The translations under genes were made by a program, and so were the position numbers. Below the pieces are notes generated by a model. That model saw only the letters and a program-made list of their open reading frames with translations, was not told where the DNA came from and ran no database searches. This document shows positions 17,498 through 28,762 of a DNA stretch of 28,955 bases, piece after piece. How positions within the stretch are numbered: position 1 is the first letter of the stretch; each line of letters starts with the position of its first letter. The stretch comes from Hydnum rufescens UP504 (taxonomy: Eukaryota > Basidiomycota > Agaricomycetes > Cantharellales > Hydnaceae): assembly GCA_014904985.1 (NCBI GenBank), contig MU129322.1, positions 1 through 28,955 on the forward strand, given 5' to 3'.

Positions 17498-19325
17498 GAT
17501 GCGGATGATGGAGGCGGTCTCGCCCCTGCCCTTGTTCTGCGCAAGAATGGGATTGTCGTTCGCCTTATAGGAAAGGCTTTGGATTATCAGATCGGTGTCC
17601 GTAGTAATGGAATGCAAGTAAGTGCGACAGACATCCCTGACACCCTGATCTTTGATCCCCTAACTAATGCTGGTACCGCAGCCTAGGATTCTCGAGCAAT
17701 TCAAGATCCTGGGCATGGTCACAGACATCTTCGATAATTGTATCAAGCCCCCTCAAATGAAAACGTATGGCGGAAGAACTGTCATTAAGACGTGGGAGTT
17801 TGGTGTGAAGGAACCCGCGACTCCAGCAGTTCCCTACGTTCGCAACATTTTCCTTTATGGCTTGATATGGCTGTTTTTCTACCCCCACTGTCTCTTCCTC
17901 GCATCAGCCCAATCCTTGGATACTCGGCGAATCCACTATAGAGGCAATCTTACATTCTCACTTTAGTCAGCTTGGCGTTACTGTCGAACAGGGACGGAAC
18001 TCGTCGACTTTACACAAGATGCTTACAGGGTGACCGGAAACGTGCTAAAACGCGACAAAAGTGGTTCTTCCTAGAATGAAACCTTGGAGGTGGAGTGGGT
18101 GATGGGCGCCGACGGAGCACGAGGTTAGTTTTCTCCTCTCTTCATCTTGTGGGATATCCTCAATTGATGCGTCACTCAAACAAAGGGATTACTCAAAAAT
18201 ACCTCGGGATCAACAAGGGGGAGAAACACTGCTTTTCTTGTCACTGATGTAGAGATGGAAGGTCTTGATCGTAAGGTGAGATCGTCAGGTGAGGTTTCTG
18301 CTCTCACATGTACTGTCAATCGCTATTTTTAGCGTTCTCTTTTCTCACGAAAGTATTGGGCCGCGTATGGAAGTGCCGGCACCAGGTTGTATGTCTTCCT
18401 TTTGCGCGATGATTTCGAATCCTCGGGATCAATGGCATGGTATTGCCTCCCATTGTATCGTTCAGGGTGCTAGCCTGGGCCATGGGTTCAGCTCCTCACT
18501 TCTCAGTAGTGGGTAACGGGACCCAGGAGGAAATTCAAGAGGTCGTCAACATACTATGTAGGTCAATTTAGTGTGCAAGCATCCCTTGTCATGAAAAATC
18601 TGTCTCCGCGCTCGCTCCTCTGGACATCTGAAACGGAGCGCATGCCTCCAATCAAGGAGATGCTCAAGTTGACGACAAACCTACAGACCCAATGAGTGTC
18701 GGACAAAGACTTGGCTTCTAAGGACGCGTCCCAGGGTGTCAATCCAGGTTTCCTGCATGACGATATATTCAAGCAAGTGGGAGTGAATTACCAATGGAGC
18801 GAGATCGTCTTGGACCAGCATCTCGATAGCAGGAAGAAGGTCAACGTCGGAAACAAGGTATACATGTGGTATGGGAATGGGGACGAGCGGATACAAGCAG
18901 GGGATCGCGCTCTAGATGCCCCCAATCTCGTACTCGTACCCGCTGCCGCTGAGCCAACAACGACAGCGAGACTCTTAGATCTCCTGACGGGTTTTGCCCA
19001 TACTGCGTTGGTATTCGAGCTCTTGGAAACTAACTGCACTTCACAACTCAGGACATCTTGTGTGCGCTTGGAAAATACAATAAAGATGGTGATTGCCTCG
19101 TCGATTCGTACCTTGTTCTTCCCGAGAATGCACTTGATGCGAGGTCGGGAGAGTGGTTGGGTATGAATCGGGTGTTCGTTGATACTCAAGGTCACGCCCG
19201 GAAGGCATATGACGTGGATACTAGCCAAACCCGGAAGGCTTTGCTCTTGGTCGTTGTCGACCTACTTTGGTGCATTTGTACATGATGCTCAAGGTGTAGA
19301 GAAATACTTTTCAAAAATCTTTGTT
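17498..19325 (+). pseudogene. FAD-dependent aromatic monooxygenase spanning the unit A/B junction (copy B)
   Basis: This is the only copy with both ends. Exon 1 (to 17617) reads ALVLRKNGIVVRL...YQIGVRSNGMQ; its dinucleotide-binding loop is DADDGGG instead of GxGxxG. Intron 17618-17681 has a CTAAC-like branch site. Exon 2 (17682-17837, PRILEQFKILGMVTDIFDN) and, after an intron to 17907, exon 3 (PNPWILGEST...HSHFSQLGVTVEQG) follow. A 1-base deletion near 17994 shifts into TELVDFTQDAY, an in-frame TAG follows near 18074, then the conserved GADGAR (about 18106-18123). The 3' half matches copy A, including the missing GDAAH segment, and ends YFSKIFV at 19325, where the stop of copy A is replaced by sense codons. 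The enzyme would hydroxylate phenolic substrates; this copy cannot encode it as read. Confidence 0.78.
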
Positions 19326-22173
19326 GAGCTTATTTGTGGCTGTGTAGTTACTAGAACACACACATTCCTGTCATCCCTTGACACAACCAAGAAAGTCCTT
19401 TGCCTCAGTCCTCTGTCGTGGTCTCGTGGCGTCAATTTAAGAATTTCTTCGAAGATTGCCAACGCGGAAAGTAGCTGCAGTGGTCGACGCAAATCCACCC
19501 TATAGGCAACAGTCGGAGACCCAGGAGCATTCTGTCGAATCTCGGCCTGGCGCATCCGTGGTGTATAGGATGGAGGATATGCATGGCCAGTCAGCGAACT
19601 CTTATTACTAGAGGGAGACTGACTGCTTGTCAGTTCGCGCATCAGACTTGACTGTGAAGCATGGGAGAAGACACCATGTCTTGCTCATCGTGCTTCTCGT
19701 CATCGACCTGGGAGATGACCATGCACACGATCCCTCCCCTCGTCGCATTTATTTCATGCTCAGAACCCTCAAAATTCTTCAGGTATCACATATATCCTAT
19801 TTCCTGATTTGATTCATGCCATTAATCTAGTCCTCCCTGGCCTTAACATTCCTCATATCCCATGTATATTATATCGCACTCGCCAAGCACCGCTACTCCA
19901 CCATGTTATTGCTGAATTTCACGAATGGCCTCCGCGTGTTTTCACCAACATCGAGTACGGAGTGGATGAGCTTCAACGTGGTGTAAAACTCGTAACTTGG
20001 TGAGATGCGCAGTTTTGTAAATAGGCTTGTCTCAGCTCCTGCCTCTTTCACTTATGATTCTAAGAACATGAGGTTTTCTGCCCCTGCCGCAGGTAATACT
20101 TCCTCATCCTCTTCACCATCGGACCCGACTTTCCCCCTAGTGGACACAGACTTCGACATCACTTGCGATCGAAGGAACTACAGACCCGAAGGATTCCCCA
20201 GCGTATTCGGCCTCATCATCACCCTATCTCCTAGTATCACCCTCGCCTCATCCTCGCCCCATCCTCGTTCATCACAATCTCCGTATCCCAGTCTTCACCG
20301 TCCTCGTTTGCATCATGCATCTGTACGAACACGCCTCTTCTTTGCGTTCTTCGATCCATTCTTCGTCCAGCATTCCTTCTCCATCTCATCAGAATGGCTC
20401 GCGGCCCAGAGGTACCCCTCATCTCCGTCACATGCGGAATACACTCGAGATTGTTTTGCGCCAGTCACTCGCGGCTACCAGTTTTTCTGACCCTACTGGT
20501 CTCTTCTGTAAACCTACGAGATAGTTGACACTCGGCACGCTCTGCAGACTCATGGCGGGGGTAGCCATCTCGTACGTCATCACACGTCCGCCTCACAGAT
20601 GACCATTCGCCTTCCGAATCACAGTGTATGTTGAAGTAGGCTTTTGGGAGATATCGTTCTGTACTGACATGCAATTCATATAGCACCCTCGGCGTAGCGA
20701 AGTGATGAAGGGCCAGGAGCAGTGTGGATGATGCGGGAATATATATGGCCTCGAGACAGTGAACGAACAATGGACCGTTACTAATGGCTGATCATTATAC
20801 CTTACATCGGGGCAAGAATTACCCCTCCTATTCTAGTTTCCTTTCCCAATATCCACTTTTCGTGATGGTTGAACACTCAAGTCCGACCTACATCTACAAC
20901 GAGTCCTTTAACGAGATTTTTTGGTTTCCGGTTTGTTTTCATTTCTAGGTGGTTATGTTTCCTGTACGTCCATCGCTGAATTGAAGAGTGTAACACAATG
21001 GATCTGGAGCCCAGCCTTCTCAAACCGTCATTGTTGGTGTCTGGTCTTTTTGATCCCAAGGCAAGAGTAACCCCCCTGCTAGCTCCTACAGTAAGGTAGA
21101 CAGTGTCCAGGGTCACTGATTTCGAAACTGATTTTAGGCAAAAAAAAAAACATGGGCCTGTAAGCAGTATAGAACGCAGGCCCCTGCATTATGATGCATC
21201 GGAGACTTGAAATATAGCGCGACACAGGGGGTTTTGAGGAGCTCTGGCTTGTTTTTTCATCATCGCAACCAACTGATTTTAAGCGGTGGAACATTTACCT
21301 ACCACGGGGTGATATAAATCGCAGGAAGTCGCGCTGGGTTTTGCGGATGCCATGTCACCTTCTGATCCTGTGATGTTTGAAAAACAGTGGTATTGTCCAT
21401 TCAAGCGTGTTGATCCAGTAAACCCTTCATTTCCTAGGTAGCTACAAATTAGGCATGGCAGTCTTAATCCACCACTCGAAGAACCCTTAGACTAATCCTA
21501 CATCCACTGCCAAACATGTTCTGAGTGTCCCCCCAACTCATATTGACAAATGAGGAAACTTCAACGGGTCTTGCAATCCCATACGTAGCGCATGTTGTAA
21601 GCACTATGGTCATGCCCTGGCTCATTTCAAAGCCAAAGAGAAGAAGATTGTCGATGAGTGCGATCAGGGGCGAGTGAGTTATCGTATGGGCGCCTGGATA
21701 ACAAAGGGGAAGAAGCAACAGACAATTCAGACATACAGCGTTTGAAACCCCGACCGCCAGCCTTTGACTTAGACAACATCGATTCCCTTCGAACTCACCA
21801 GCCCCAAACAGCATCAGGAACATTTCCTGATAGGCCCTACCCATTATCTAGTCCCACTCTAAGCTGTTGACAGTCGCCACCAAGGAAGCATCGTCGCGCT
21901 CCGGAAGTGGCACCCCGTTCCCCATTTTAAGCGCCTTAACACTTCTTTGCCACCTGTAGGGAGGGGGATGCGCTTGGGGCCATCTCCATGTTTAATAGAA
22001 CCGCCAGGTAGGGTCGATCTCATCGTTGTCATGGCCGAACGAGTCCTGTCGTAGATATTGAGGATATTCGGTGTCATTCGAGCTGAAGGTGTGTCTTTGA
22101 TTTAACGTTAACGCAGATACTGGCAGGATGGTGGCCCTGGTAGCAGGCCAATCTGCAGGCAGTTGGCAATAAG
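19326..22173. other. Unit B counterpart of 10117-12350, no recognisable gene
   Basis: It is collinear with unit A apart from an extra block at 19808-20436 and a 44-base insertion near 20540. The plus frame at about 19435-19550 (TRKVAAVVDANPPYRQ) differs from A by a CAA-to-TAA stop near 19438. The MDPEPSLL-like start of A appears here as MDLEPSLLKPSLLVSG at about 20998. The minus ORF 21464-21844 is hydrophobic in part but has no intact match in A. No function is assigned. Confidence 0.4.
19808..20436 (+). other. Block present only in unit B, possible exons
   Basis: Unit A passes directly from its CTTCATGTATTG segment (10572) to the CGGAACACAC segment (10605), whereas B has about 630 extra bases between the equivalents. 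The block begins with what could be an intron end (AATCTAG at about 19830) and encodes, on plus, PGLNIPHIPCILYRTRQAPL and FHEWPPRVFTNIEYGVDELQ. A 161-codon ORF (20005-20490) with PLVDTDFDITCDRRNYRPEG follows. No transposon ends or target-site duplication are visible, so a deletion from A is as likely as an insertion into B. The family is not recognised. Confidence 0.4.
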
Positions 22174-25100
22174 TCAAGGCGGTGAAATTTGGAAACACGA
22201 ATGGAGAGGTTGTTAAGAGAATGAGCAAGATTTTGGTGGAGGATGAGTCAATCTGTGATTAGTGAGTGACGAATGCTCAAGGCCTCCTCATTTGCCTTGA
22301 GGGCCTCTTCATGGCGGCCAAGTTTCGAAAGATGATTAGAGTGGTTGTTAAGAGAATCAGCAAGATCTGGGAGGAATACTTTAGGTCGATCCGTGGCCGC
22401 AAGCGATAAATGGCCAAGGCCTCCTCATTTGCCACGAAGGCCTCTTCATTGTGGCCAAGTATTGAAAGATCAATAGGTTGTGAAGAGAACGAGCAAGATC
22501 TGGATGAAATACTTCTGGGTGATCTGTGGCTAGCAAGCGATAAATGGCCAAGGCCTCCTCATTTGCCTTGAGAGCCTCTTCATCGTGGCCAAATTTTGAA
22601 AGATCAATGGAGAGGTTGTTCAGAGAATGAGCAAGACCTCGGCGAATACTTCAGGCCGATCTGCAACCAGCAAGCGATATATGCTGATCGCCTCCTCATT
22701 TTGCCTTGATGGCCCTCTTCATCGCGGCCAAATTTTGAAAGACGAATGGAGAGGTTATGAAGAGAATCAGCAAGATCCAGGCGGAACACTTCGGGTCGAT
22801 CTGCAGCTAGCAAGCGACAAATGCTGAAGGTTCCTCATTTGCCTTGAGGCCTCTTCATCGCGGCCAATTTTGAAAGACATTGGAGTGGTTGCCAAGAGAA
22901 TGAGCAGATCGGGGCAGAACACTGGGGGCGATCTGCGGCTAGCAAGCGATAAATGGCCAAGGCCTCCTCAATTGCCTTGAGGGCCTCTTCATCACGGCCA
23001 AAACTTTGAAAGACAATTGGAGCGGTTGCGAAGAGAACAAGCAAGATCCGGGTGGAACACATGGGGGCGATCTGCAGCTAGCAAGCGATGCATGGCCAAG
23101 GCCTCGTCATTTGCCTTGAGGGCCTCGTCATCGCGGCCAAACTTTGAAAGATGAATGGAGAGGATGTTAAGGGAATCAGCGAGATCTGAGTGGAACACTT
23201 TGGGGCGATCTGCAGCTAGTGAGCGATAAATGGCCAAGGCCTCCTCAATTGCCTTGAGGGCCTCTTCATTGCAACCAAATTTTGAAAGACAATTTGAGTG
23301 GTTGTGAAGAGAATGAGCAAGATCTGGGCAGAACAACTTGGGGACAATCTGCGGCTAGCAAGCAATAAATGGCCAAAGGCCTCCTCAATTGCGTTGAGGC
23401 CTCTTCATCATGGCCAAGTTTTGAAAGTCGTGTGGAAGTGGTTGTGAAGAGAAAGACAAGATCTGGGCGGAATACTTCAGCTTGATCTGTGGCTAGCAAG
23501 CGACGAATTCCAAGGCCTCTTCATTTGCCGTTGAGGGCCTCTTCATCATGGCCAAATTTTGAAAGACAAATGGAGTGGTGTTAAGAGAACGGGCAAGATA
23601 CTCGTGGCGGAATACTTCAGCCTTGATCTGTGGCTAGCAAGCGACGATTCCCAAGGCCTCTTCATTTGCCTTTGAGCCTCTCATCATGGCCAAATTTTGA
23701 AAGACAAATGGAGTGGTGTTAAGAGAAACGGGCAAGATCTGGGCGGAATACTTCGGGTCGATCTGCAGCTAGCAAGCGATAAATGGCCAAGGCCTCCTCA
23801 TTTGCCTTGAGGCCTCTTCATCGCGGCCGAATTTTGAAAGATCAACAGAGAAGTTGCAAAGAGAATGAGCAAGATCTGTGTGGAATACCTTGGGTCGATC
23901 GCGGCCAGCAAGCGACGAATTTCAAGGCCTCTTCATTTGCCATGAGGAGCCTCTTCATCGTGGCCAAATTTTGAAAGACAATGGAGAGGTTGTTAAGAGA
24001 ACGAGCAAATCTGGGCGAATACTTCAAGGTCGATCTCTGGCTAGCAAGCGATGAATTCCCAAGGTCTCCTCATTTGCCTTGAGGGCCTCTTCATCATGGC
24101 CAAATGAGACAATGGGTGGGTTAAGGAGAACGGAGCAAGATCTGGGCGGAATACTTCGGGTCGATCTGCAGCTAGCAAGCGATAAATGGCCAAGGCCTCC
24201 TCATTTGCCTTGAGGGCCTCTTCATCACGGCCGAATTTTGAAAGATCAACAGAGAGGTTGCAAAGAGAATGAGCAAGATCTGGGCGGAATACCTTGGGTC
24301 GATCCGCAGCCAGCAAGCGACGAATGTTCAAGGCCTCCTCATTTGCCATGAGGGCCTCTTCATCGCGGCCAAATTTTGAAAGACGAATGGAGAGGTTGTT
24401 AAGAGAATGAGCGAGATCTGGGCAGAATACTTCAGGTCGATCTGTGGCTAGCAAGCGATAAATTGCCAAGGCCTCCTCATTTGCCTTGAGGCCTCTTCAT
24501 TGCGACCAAATTTTGAAAGACGAATGGAGAGGTTGTTAAGAGAAGAAGCGAGATCTGGGCAGAATACTTCAGGTCGATCTGTGGCTAGCAAGCGATAAAT
24601 GGCCAAGGCCTCCTCATTTGCCTTCAGAGCCTCTTCATCTCGGCCAAACTTTGAAAGACGATTGGAGTGGTTGTTAAGAGAAAGAGCAAGATCTGGGCCG
24701 AATACTTCGGGTCGATCTGCGGCTAGCAAGCGACGAATCCTCAAGGCCTCCTCATTTGTCTTGAGGGCCTCTTCATCACGTCCAAATTTCGAAAGATCAA
24801 CGGAGAGGTTGTTAAGAGAACGAGCGAGATCTGGGCGGAATACCTCGGGTCGATCTGCGGCCAGGGAGCGACGAATGTTCAAGGCCTCCTCACTTGCTCT
24901 CAGCACCTCTTCATCATGGCCCAATCCTGCAAGGCAAACGCAGAGGCGGACAAGAGCAACAGCAAGATATGATTTCTCTCCTACAGCATGGCATAGCACC
25001 ACTGCCATAGTCTGCACCTCAAACACCTCGCCCCAAAGACCCAGATCATGCAAATTCCTCGACAGTCATTCATCTTCCCGCCAGCATAGCCCAATCTAAT

Positions 25101-26419
25101 TTGACCTCCCTGACATCATGCAACTCATTCAGGAGCTCCAATGTCGCTGGAACTGTTTCACGAAGTTGACACATCGGGTCTCCAGTTCAGTTGCCAGTGA
25201 GTTTCCCATTCCAAAACCTGTGCTTCGACATCCGAACCGACTGAAATATGAGGCAAGACACCCCGGACTTCCACCATAAGCTCAGAGATCTGACTTGAGA
25301 GATATGAGACATGGAGATCATGGCCAGTTCGCAGTCCAGTCATCCCTGCATGCCTGTTTTGTTGTCATTAGTCTCGTATTGCTATATTGAACAAAGGACG
25401 TCGATTACCTTGTGCCCAGTGGTGTTGAGGTCGCCGTAACCCAATCTCCTCTAGCCGTCCTTGCACAGCCATGCCGATTTGCTCAAAACACTGCCTGACC
25501 CGCCGGCTGTTTGAGCAAGTTGTGCATTCCTTCCAGCAGAATTGAAGCCTAAAAATTGAATTTAATATCATTGGATTGTCGATGGCCTCAGATTCCTCAC
25601 CGGTGGCATTTTCAGAGGCTAGCAGGGGCCTTGCTGAGACTGATCGTCCCAGAGACGCGATCATCCCTACTCTGTGCGCAGGGTCGGTGCTGTTATCGAT
25701 GTAACGATCTTTACGATCGCATTAGCTCACTTTCGCCAGGTGAGATGGGACCTGTTGAATACACTACTTACTTGGAACATGTGGAAACAATCTGTGAGAT
25801 TCTGTTCGTGCCTCGATATCGCACTTATAATTTGATCACGCTGGATGTAGCTCCTCCAAAGATTCAAACTCGACCATCGCTTTGCATCAGCACAAATTGC
25901 CATCAGGTTCCTACAGCCGAAAGAGATATATTTCATTTGAGAGATTGTAGAAGGAAATCGAGATGCATACCGCCTTAAAATGAATAAGCTTGACACTATT
26001 GTGGTATTATCAAGGATGTTGCTCCCCTTCAACCCATCCACAAAGCTCTCAAGAAACTTTGTGACCCGAACTATGAGCTGCGTGCATCCATCTCTTCCGT
26101 TGCGCATGGTTTTAACTTCCTCGATTACCTCTGCTACGACGTCAAAAACTTGAGTGAGGGGACCAGAGATTGCGCGCGGAAAGAGCTGGCATATCCTGAT
26201 TATGGAGAGATAGAAACGAGAGCGCATCCCAATCCTGGGCTGGCATTCTCATTGAGGTTAATCTGGATATATTTCTGAGGCGGGTGGTTGGAGTTCCAGA
26301 GTGCGAAGTGGGATTGTCAGTTTACTAACGACGGTTAGGAGAGGAATCACTTCGGACGGCGGCTGAAGGCGGCTGTGGACGCTTGCGTTTCTCCTCGAGA
26401 AGGGTCTTCTGAATGGCAT
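22174..26419 (-). pseudogene. Four-helix-bundle plus TPR-array gene, copy B (decayed)
   Basis: It has the same exon plan as copy A: ATG at 26419 (MPFRRPFSRR), introns at 25911-25970 and from 25771 downward, with the VEEVKTMRNGRDGC-type helix and RWSSLNLWRSYIQRDQI preserved. Breaks occur before the PRAISGPLTQVF segment (about 26230-26330), in the third exon (loss of a C near 25685, leading to a TAG), near 25195 in the linker, and repeatedly in the TPR array. Many array breaks are single-base losses in short runs (GGG to GG in the GAGGGCCTC motif, for example near 22849, 23397 and 24490). About 20 TPR units remain recognisable against 13 in copy A. As read, it cannot make a full-length protein. 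Confidence 0.75.
22260..24960 (-). repeat. Coding TPR minisatellite, period 138 bp, about 20 units (copy B)
   Basis: Landmarks recur at about 22274, 22413, 22546, 22683, 22822, 22957, 23097, 23235, 23372, 23506, 23650, 23787, 23922, 24058, 24190, 24326, 24463, 24602, 24740 and 24877. Spacing varies between about 132 and 144 because of small indels. The units nearest the 5' end of the gene (24326-24877) are the best preserved; the middle (23372-24058) is the most damaged. Confidence 0.82.
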
Positions 26420-26589
26420 AACAAGACTTGAAAGCGAGGCGGCGAGGAAGGCGGGCGAGGTGGTGCGGAGGTGGTGCGAGGCGAGTAGGAGGCGGTGCGA
26501 GGCAAGTGGGATGAATCATCACCTACCCATTGAGGATGTATTCCAAATCCTTTGAGGCCTGCACAGCTCCAAGTAATTACTAGTACCCA

Positions 26590-27000
26590 GACGAAGTATG
26601 CATTATCCTCAATAAGTTAGGTGATTTAGCCATCGACAAGTCCCTGGATCAAGTTTTCCCTATTGAAGCTGTGACTGCCAGATGCTCTCCCCAAGTGCTT
26701 AGCACAGGTCGTTGAAGGTCGTTTCATAAGATCAGTTCCCATAATCGGGAGTATTTCATTTTGGCGGATGCTTTTCCCCTTATTTTCCTTCCCTATTGTC
26801 GTCTCGGACGTTCCATCTAGCTGTTCGAGTTTCCTTATTCCAGTATTGCCGGCCAGAATGGCCTTGCTACTATGGCTGCACAAGCTCAGTTTGTCTATGC
26901 CTTCACGACTGCCCTCAAGGGAGGTTCTCGAGTTTTATTTCCTCACCCAAAGCTGCTTCAGATGGTGCCAAACGACTTCCATTTCCCTTGACTCTGATGA
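26590..27000 (+). pseudogene. Unrecognised two-exon gene, copy B
   Basis: This is the counterpart of 15810-16519. Exon 1 ends at 26707 and lacks six bases in the RRKR segment plus others, shifting its end. The intron 26708-26820 keeps the same borders. Exon 2 from 26821 reads LFEFPYSSIAGQNGLAT and LFPHPKLLQMVPND before diverging near 26990 with several indels. Confidence 0.45.
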
Positions 27001-27406
27001 GCACTGACCCCCAATCGTCACGGCATTCTTACCGGTGTTTTTCATAAATTACAGTCTTTGACTGGTTGATGAACCACCACCCCAGATCACCGTCAACTTA
27101 TATTATATTCACTCGCTCTTTCCGGTGCCTCAAAGGGGGTGTGTTGTAGTTGCCTTCGCTCCGTACCGCTGTCAGATTGGTCTTGCACATTTGAGGCTGG
27201 AATCCTTGACTTGGACTTTGTCGCCTGGCGTAAAGGAGGTCTTCTAGATGTATCATGCATACGATTCCATCACTCATTACTCTTGGATCCGTGTGGAGTA
27301 TCTGGTTCGTCTCTGACCTCGCCACTCTGGCCACTATTTCCCAGAATCACCACGCCTGTGGAGTACTCTTCTCCCCGGTCGCTCAATCAGCGGACATTAC
27401 TGTAAA
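27001..27406. other. Diverged counterpart of 16200-16640
   Basis: Collinear with unit A, with many short indels. A minus frame (27098-27334) and plus frames keep fragments also seen in A (SPYRCSIGLAQ there, APYRCQIGLAH here), but none is open in both units. No gene is called. Confidence 0.35.
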
Positions 27407-27610
27407 TATTCATGCGCTCTGGATTTGTCTTGATCGCTTCCCCATGGTGGCCCAATCTTAAAGGATGGGTAGCGAAGTTGACACGAGAGTGAATGCAACC
27501 TAAACATAATATTTCGGGTCGACCTGCTTCCAATACGCGGTAAATGTTCGTCATTTGCCTTGAGTGCTTCCTCACGGCGACTGGATTTCGAATGATCTAT
27601 GGAGAGGTCG
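27407..27610 (-). pseudogene. TPR gene relic (unit B)
   Basis: The minus ORF at 27387-27575 reads LEAGRPEILCLG then HPLRLGHHGEAIKTNPERM, a TPR unit of the same 46-residue type. It preserves the unit better than the matching relic at 16645-16845. Confidence 0.55.
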
Positions 27611-27858
27611 AGAACTCGCGTTCGAACTCTTGGGCTCAGTCTTTTGCTACTCGTGTAGCTTATCGGGCCTGGATTTCGCCCCTTTCAGCCTGAGCCTCCT
27701 GCGTGAGACATGAGAGCAAAAACACCTCTTTTATGTAAACATAACAGCCGGGGACCTAGGACTCTTATACAAGAATGATGCATGCAGCTCTAACTATATT
27801 GCTATTCCTTGCATACTTTGGCCAGTTCTTGTCGACTCTCGCGCCCAAATGTCATTTC

Positions 27859-28038
27859 TGGATCCACTGCGGATCGTCTAGCTGAGCATTCGATGGCTGA
27901 CCTTGTGAATAAGGCCCTTGAAATTTGGCTGGACTCTGGGATAAGCTTACGCGGTCCTCTCAGACCCTGTGGCACTGGAGGACCTGTGCATAATCATTGC
28001 AGGTTGTTGGCCCGACGCCAATCCCTCGACACGCACAC
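27859..28038. repeat. Short dispersed segment, copy 2 of 3
   Basis: It begins TGGATCCACTGCGGATCGTC. It lies upstream of the truncated third monooxygenase exon exactly as copy 1 lies upstream of monooxygenase B, so these two derive from the tandem duplication. Confidence 0.6.
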
Positions 28039-28229
28039 CGCACAACCTTATTCTTCAGATGGAATATCATGGTGTACGTGTCCTTCAACGTCTTCATCCA
28101 CACATGTCATCACCCCAAGTACTCATTTGTAGGTCGTCCGACTGGGAAATACCTGACGTGATTCTGATTCCCATATAGGTTGGAGCTAGGCCATGCACGT
28201 CCCCCCCCCAATACCAAATTTACAGTAAT

Positions 28230-28307
28230 TTCTCACTGATGCGGATGATCCCAGTGGTCTCGCGGCCGCCCTTGTTCTGCGCAAGAATGGGATCGCTGTC
28301 CGCCTCC
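28230..28307 (+). pseudogene. FAD monooxygenase first-exon fragment (copy C)
   Basis: It matches 17490-17560: TTTCTCACTGATGCGGATGA, then a frame reading DPSGLAAALVLRKNGIAVRL. Its nucleotide-binding loop is closer to the expected GPSG than that of copy B, although the preceding glycines are Ala and Asp. Homology stops abruptly at about 28307; the rest of the gene is absent from the window. Confidence 0.65.
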
Positions 28308-28484
28308 CAAGAAGAGGCACCATTATTTTCATTTCGACATCGTAGAGATCCGGCAGGAGCGACTGAATGAATACAACGCACTATTGATTTCTCCATACAA
28401 CGTAACATTTCTGTATCTAACGTAACTGCTACGGGGTAGGGAAACTTGGACATTGGTCTCCGCCATCATATGCATGTACATACT
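28308..28484. other. Junction sequence after the truncated exon, no gene seen
   Basis: This stretch has no counterpart in units A or B and no convincing ORF. It joins the broken third monooxygenase to a third copy of the dispersed segment and marks a rearrangement breakpoint. Confidence 0.4.
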
Positions 28485-28669
28485 TGGATCACGGCGGATC
28501 CTCCAGCTGAACATCCGATGGCGGACCTTGTGAAGAAGTGTACAGAGGCCCTTGAACTGTGGCTGAACTTGCGGATGAGCTTACACGGTCCCATCAGACC
28601 CTGCGGCACCGTAGGACCTTACATGATTGTTGCAGGCTGTCGGCCTGACACTAACCCCTTGACGCGCAC
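28485..28669. repeat. Short dispersed segment, copy 3 of 3
   Basis: It begins TGGATCACGGCGGATCCTCC and keeps the longest plus reading frame of the three copies (MADLVKKCTEALELWLNL, then CRPDTNPLTRTHT). It is not followed by a monooxygenase exon within the window, unlike the other two. Confidence 0.55.
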
Positions 28670-28762
28670 CCACACAGCCCACTCTTGACTTTTCGCCCTT
28701 GAATGAATTTGATCAGGGGTATTTGAAATGCCCTTTTCGGGCCACCCGAGAACTTGGCGGCA

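Larger units (their letters stand above)
9052..18194. repeat. Tandem segmental duplication, unit A
   Basis: Unit A runs from the monooxygenase 3' part (about 9052) to the start of unit B. Landmarks recur in the same order: the AGAAACACTGC segment of the monooxygenase (9080 and about 18222), the TPR gene start codon (15636 and 26419) and the monooxygenase 5' exon (about 17500 and 28241). The offset grows from 9.14 to 10.78 kb because the TPR array is longer in B and B carries an extra segment at 19808-20436. Confidence 0.85.
18195..28307. repeat. Tandem segmental duplication, unit B
   Basis: This is the second unit, with the same gene order and orientations as unit A. Substitutions and short indels are scattered throughout, including non-coding parts, so the duplication is not very recent. 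Collinearity is lost at about 28307, within the first exon of a third monooxygenase. Confidence 0.85.

Noticed and set aside
18563..18772. Minus-strand GDRFFMTRDA motif as the FAD motif of an inverted monooxygenase segment
   Set aside because: The plus strand of the same stretch reads the expected monooxygenase sequence (LVMKNLSPRSLL, then TERMPPIKEML), so the minus motif is a chance resemblance.
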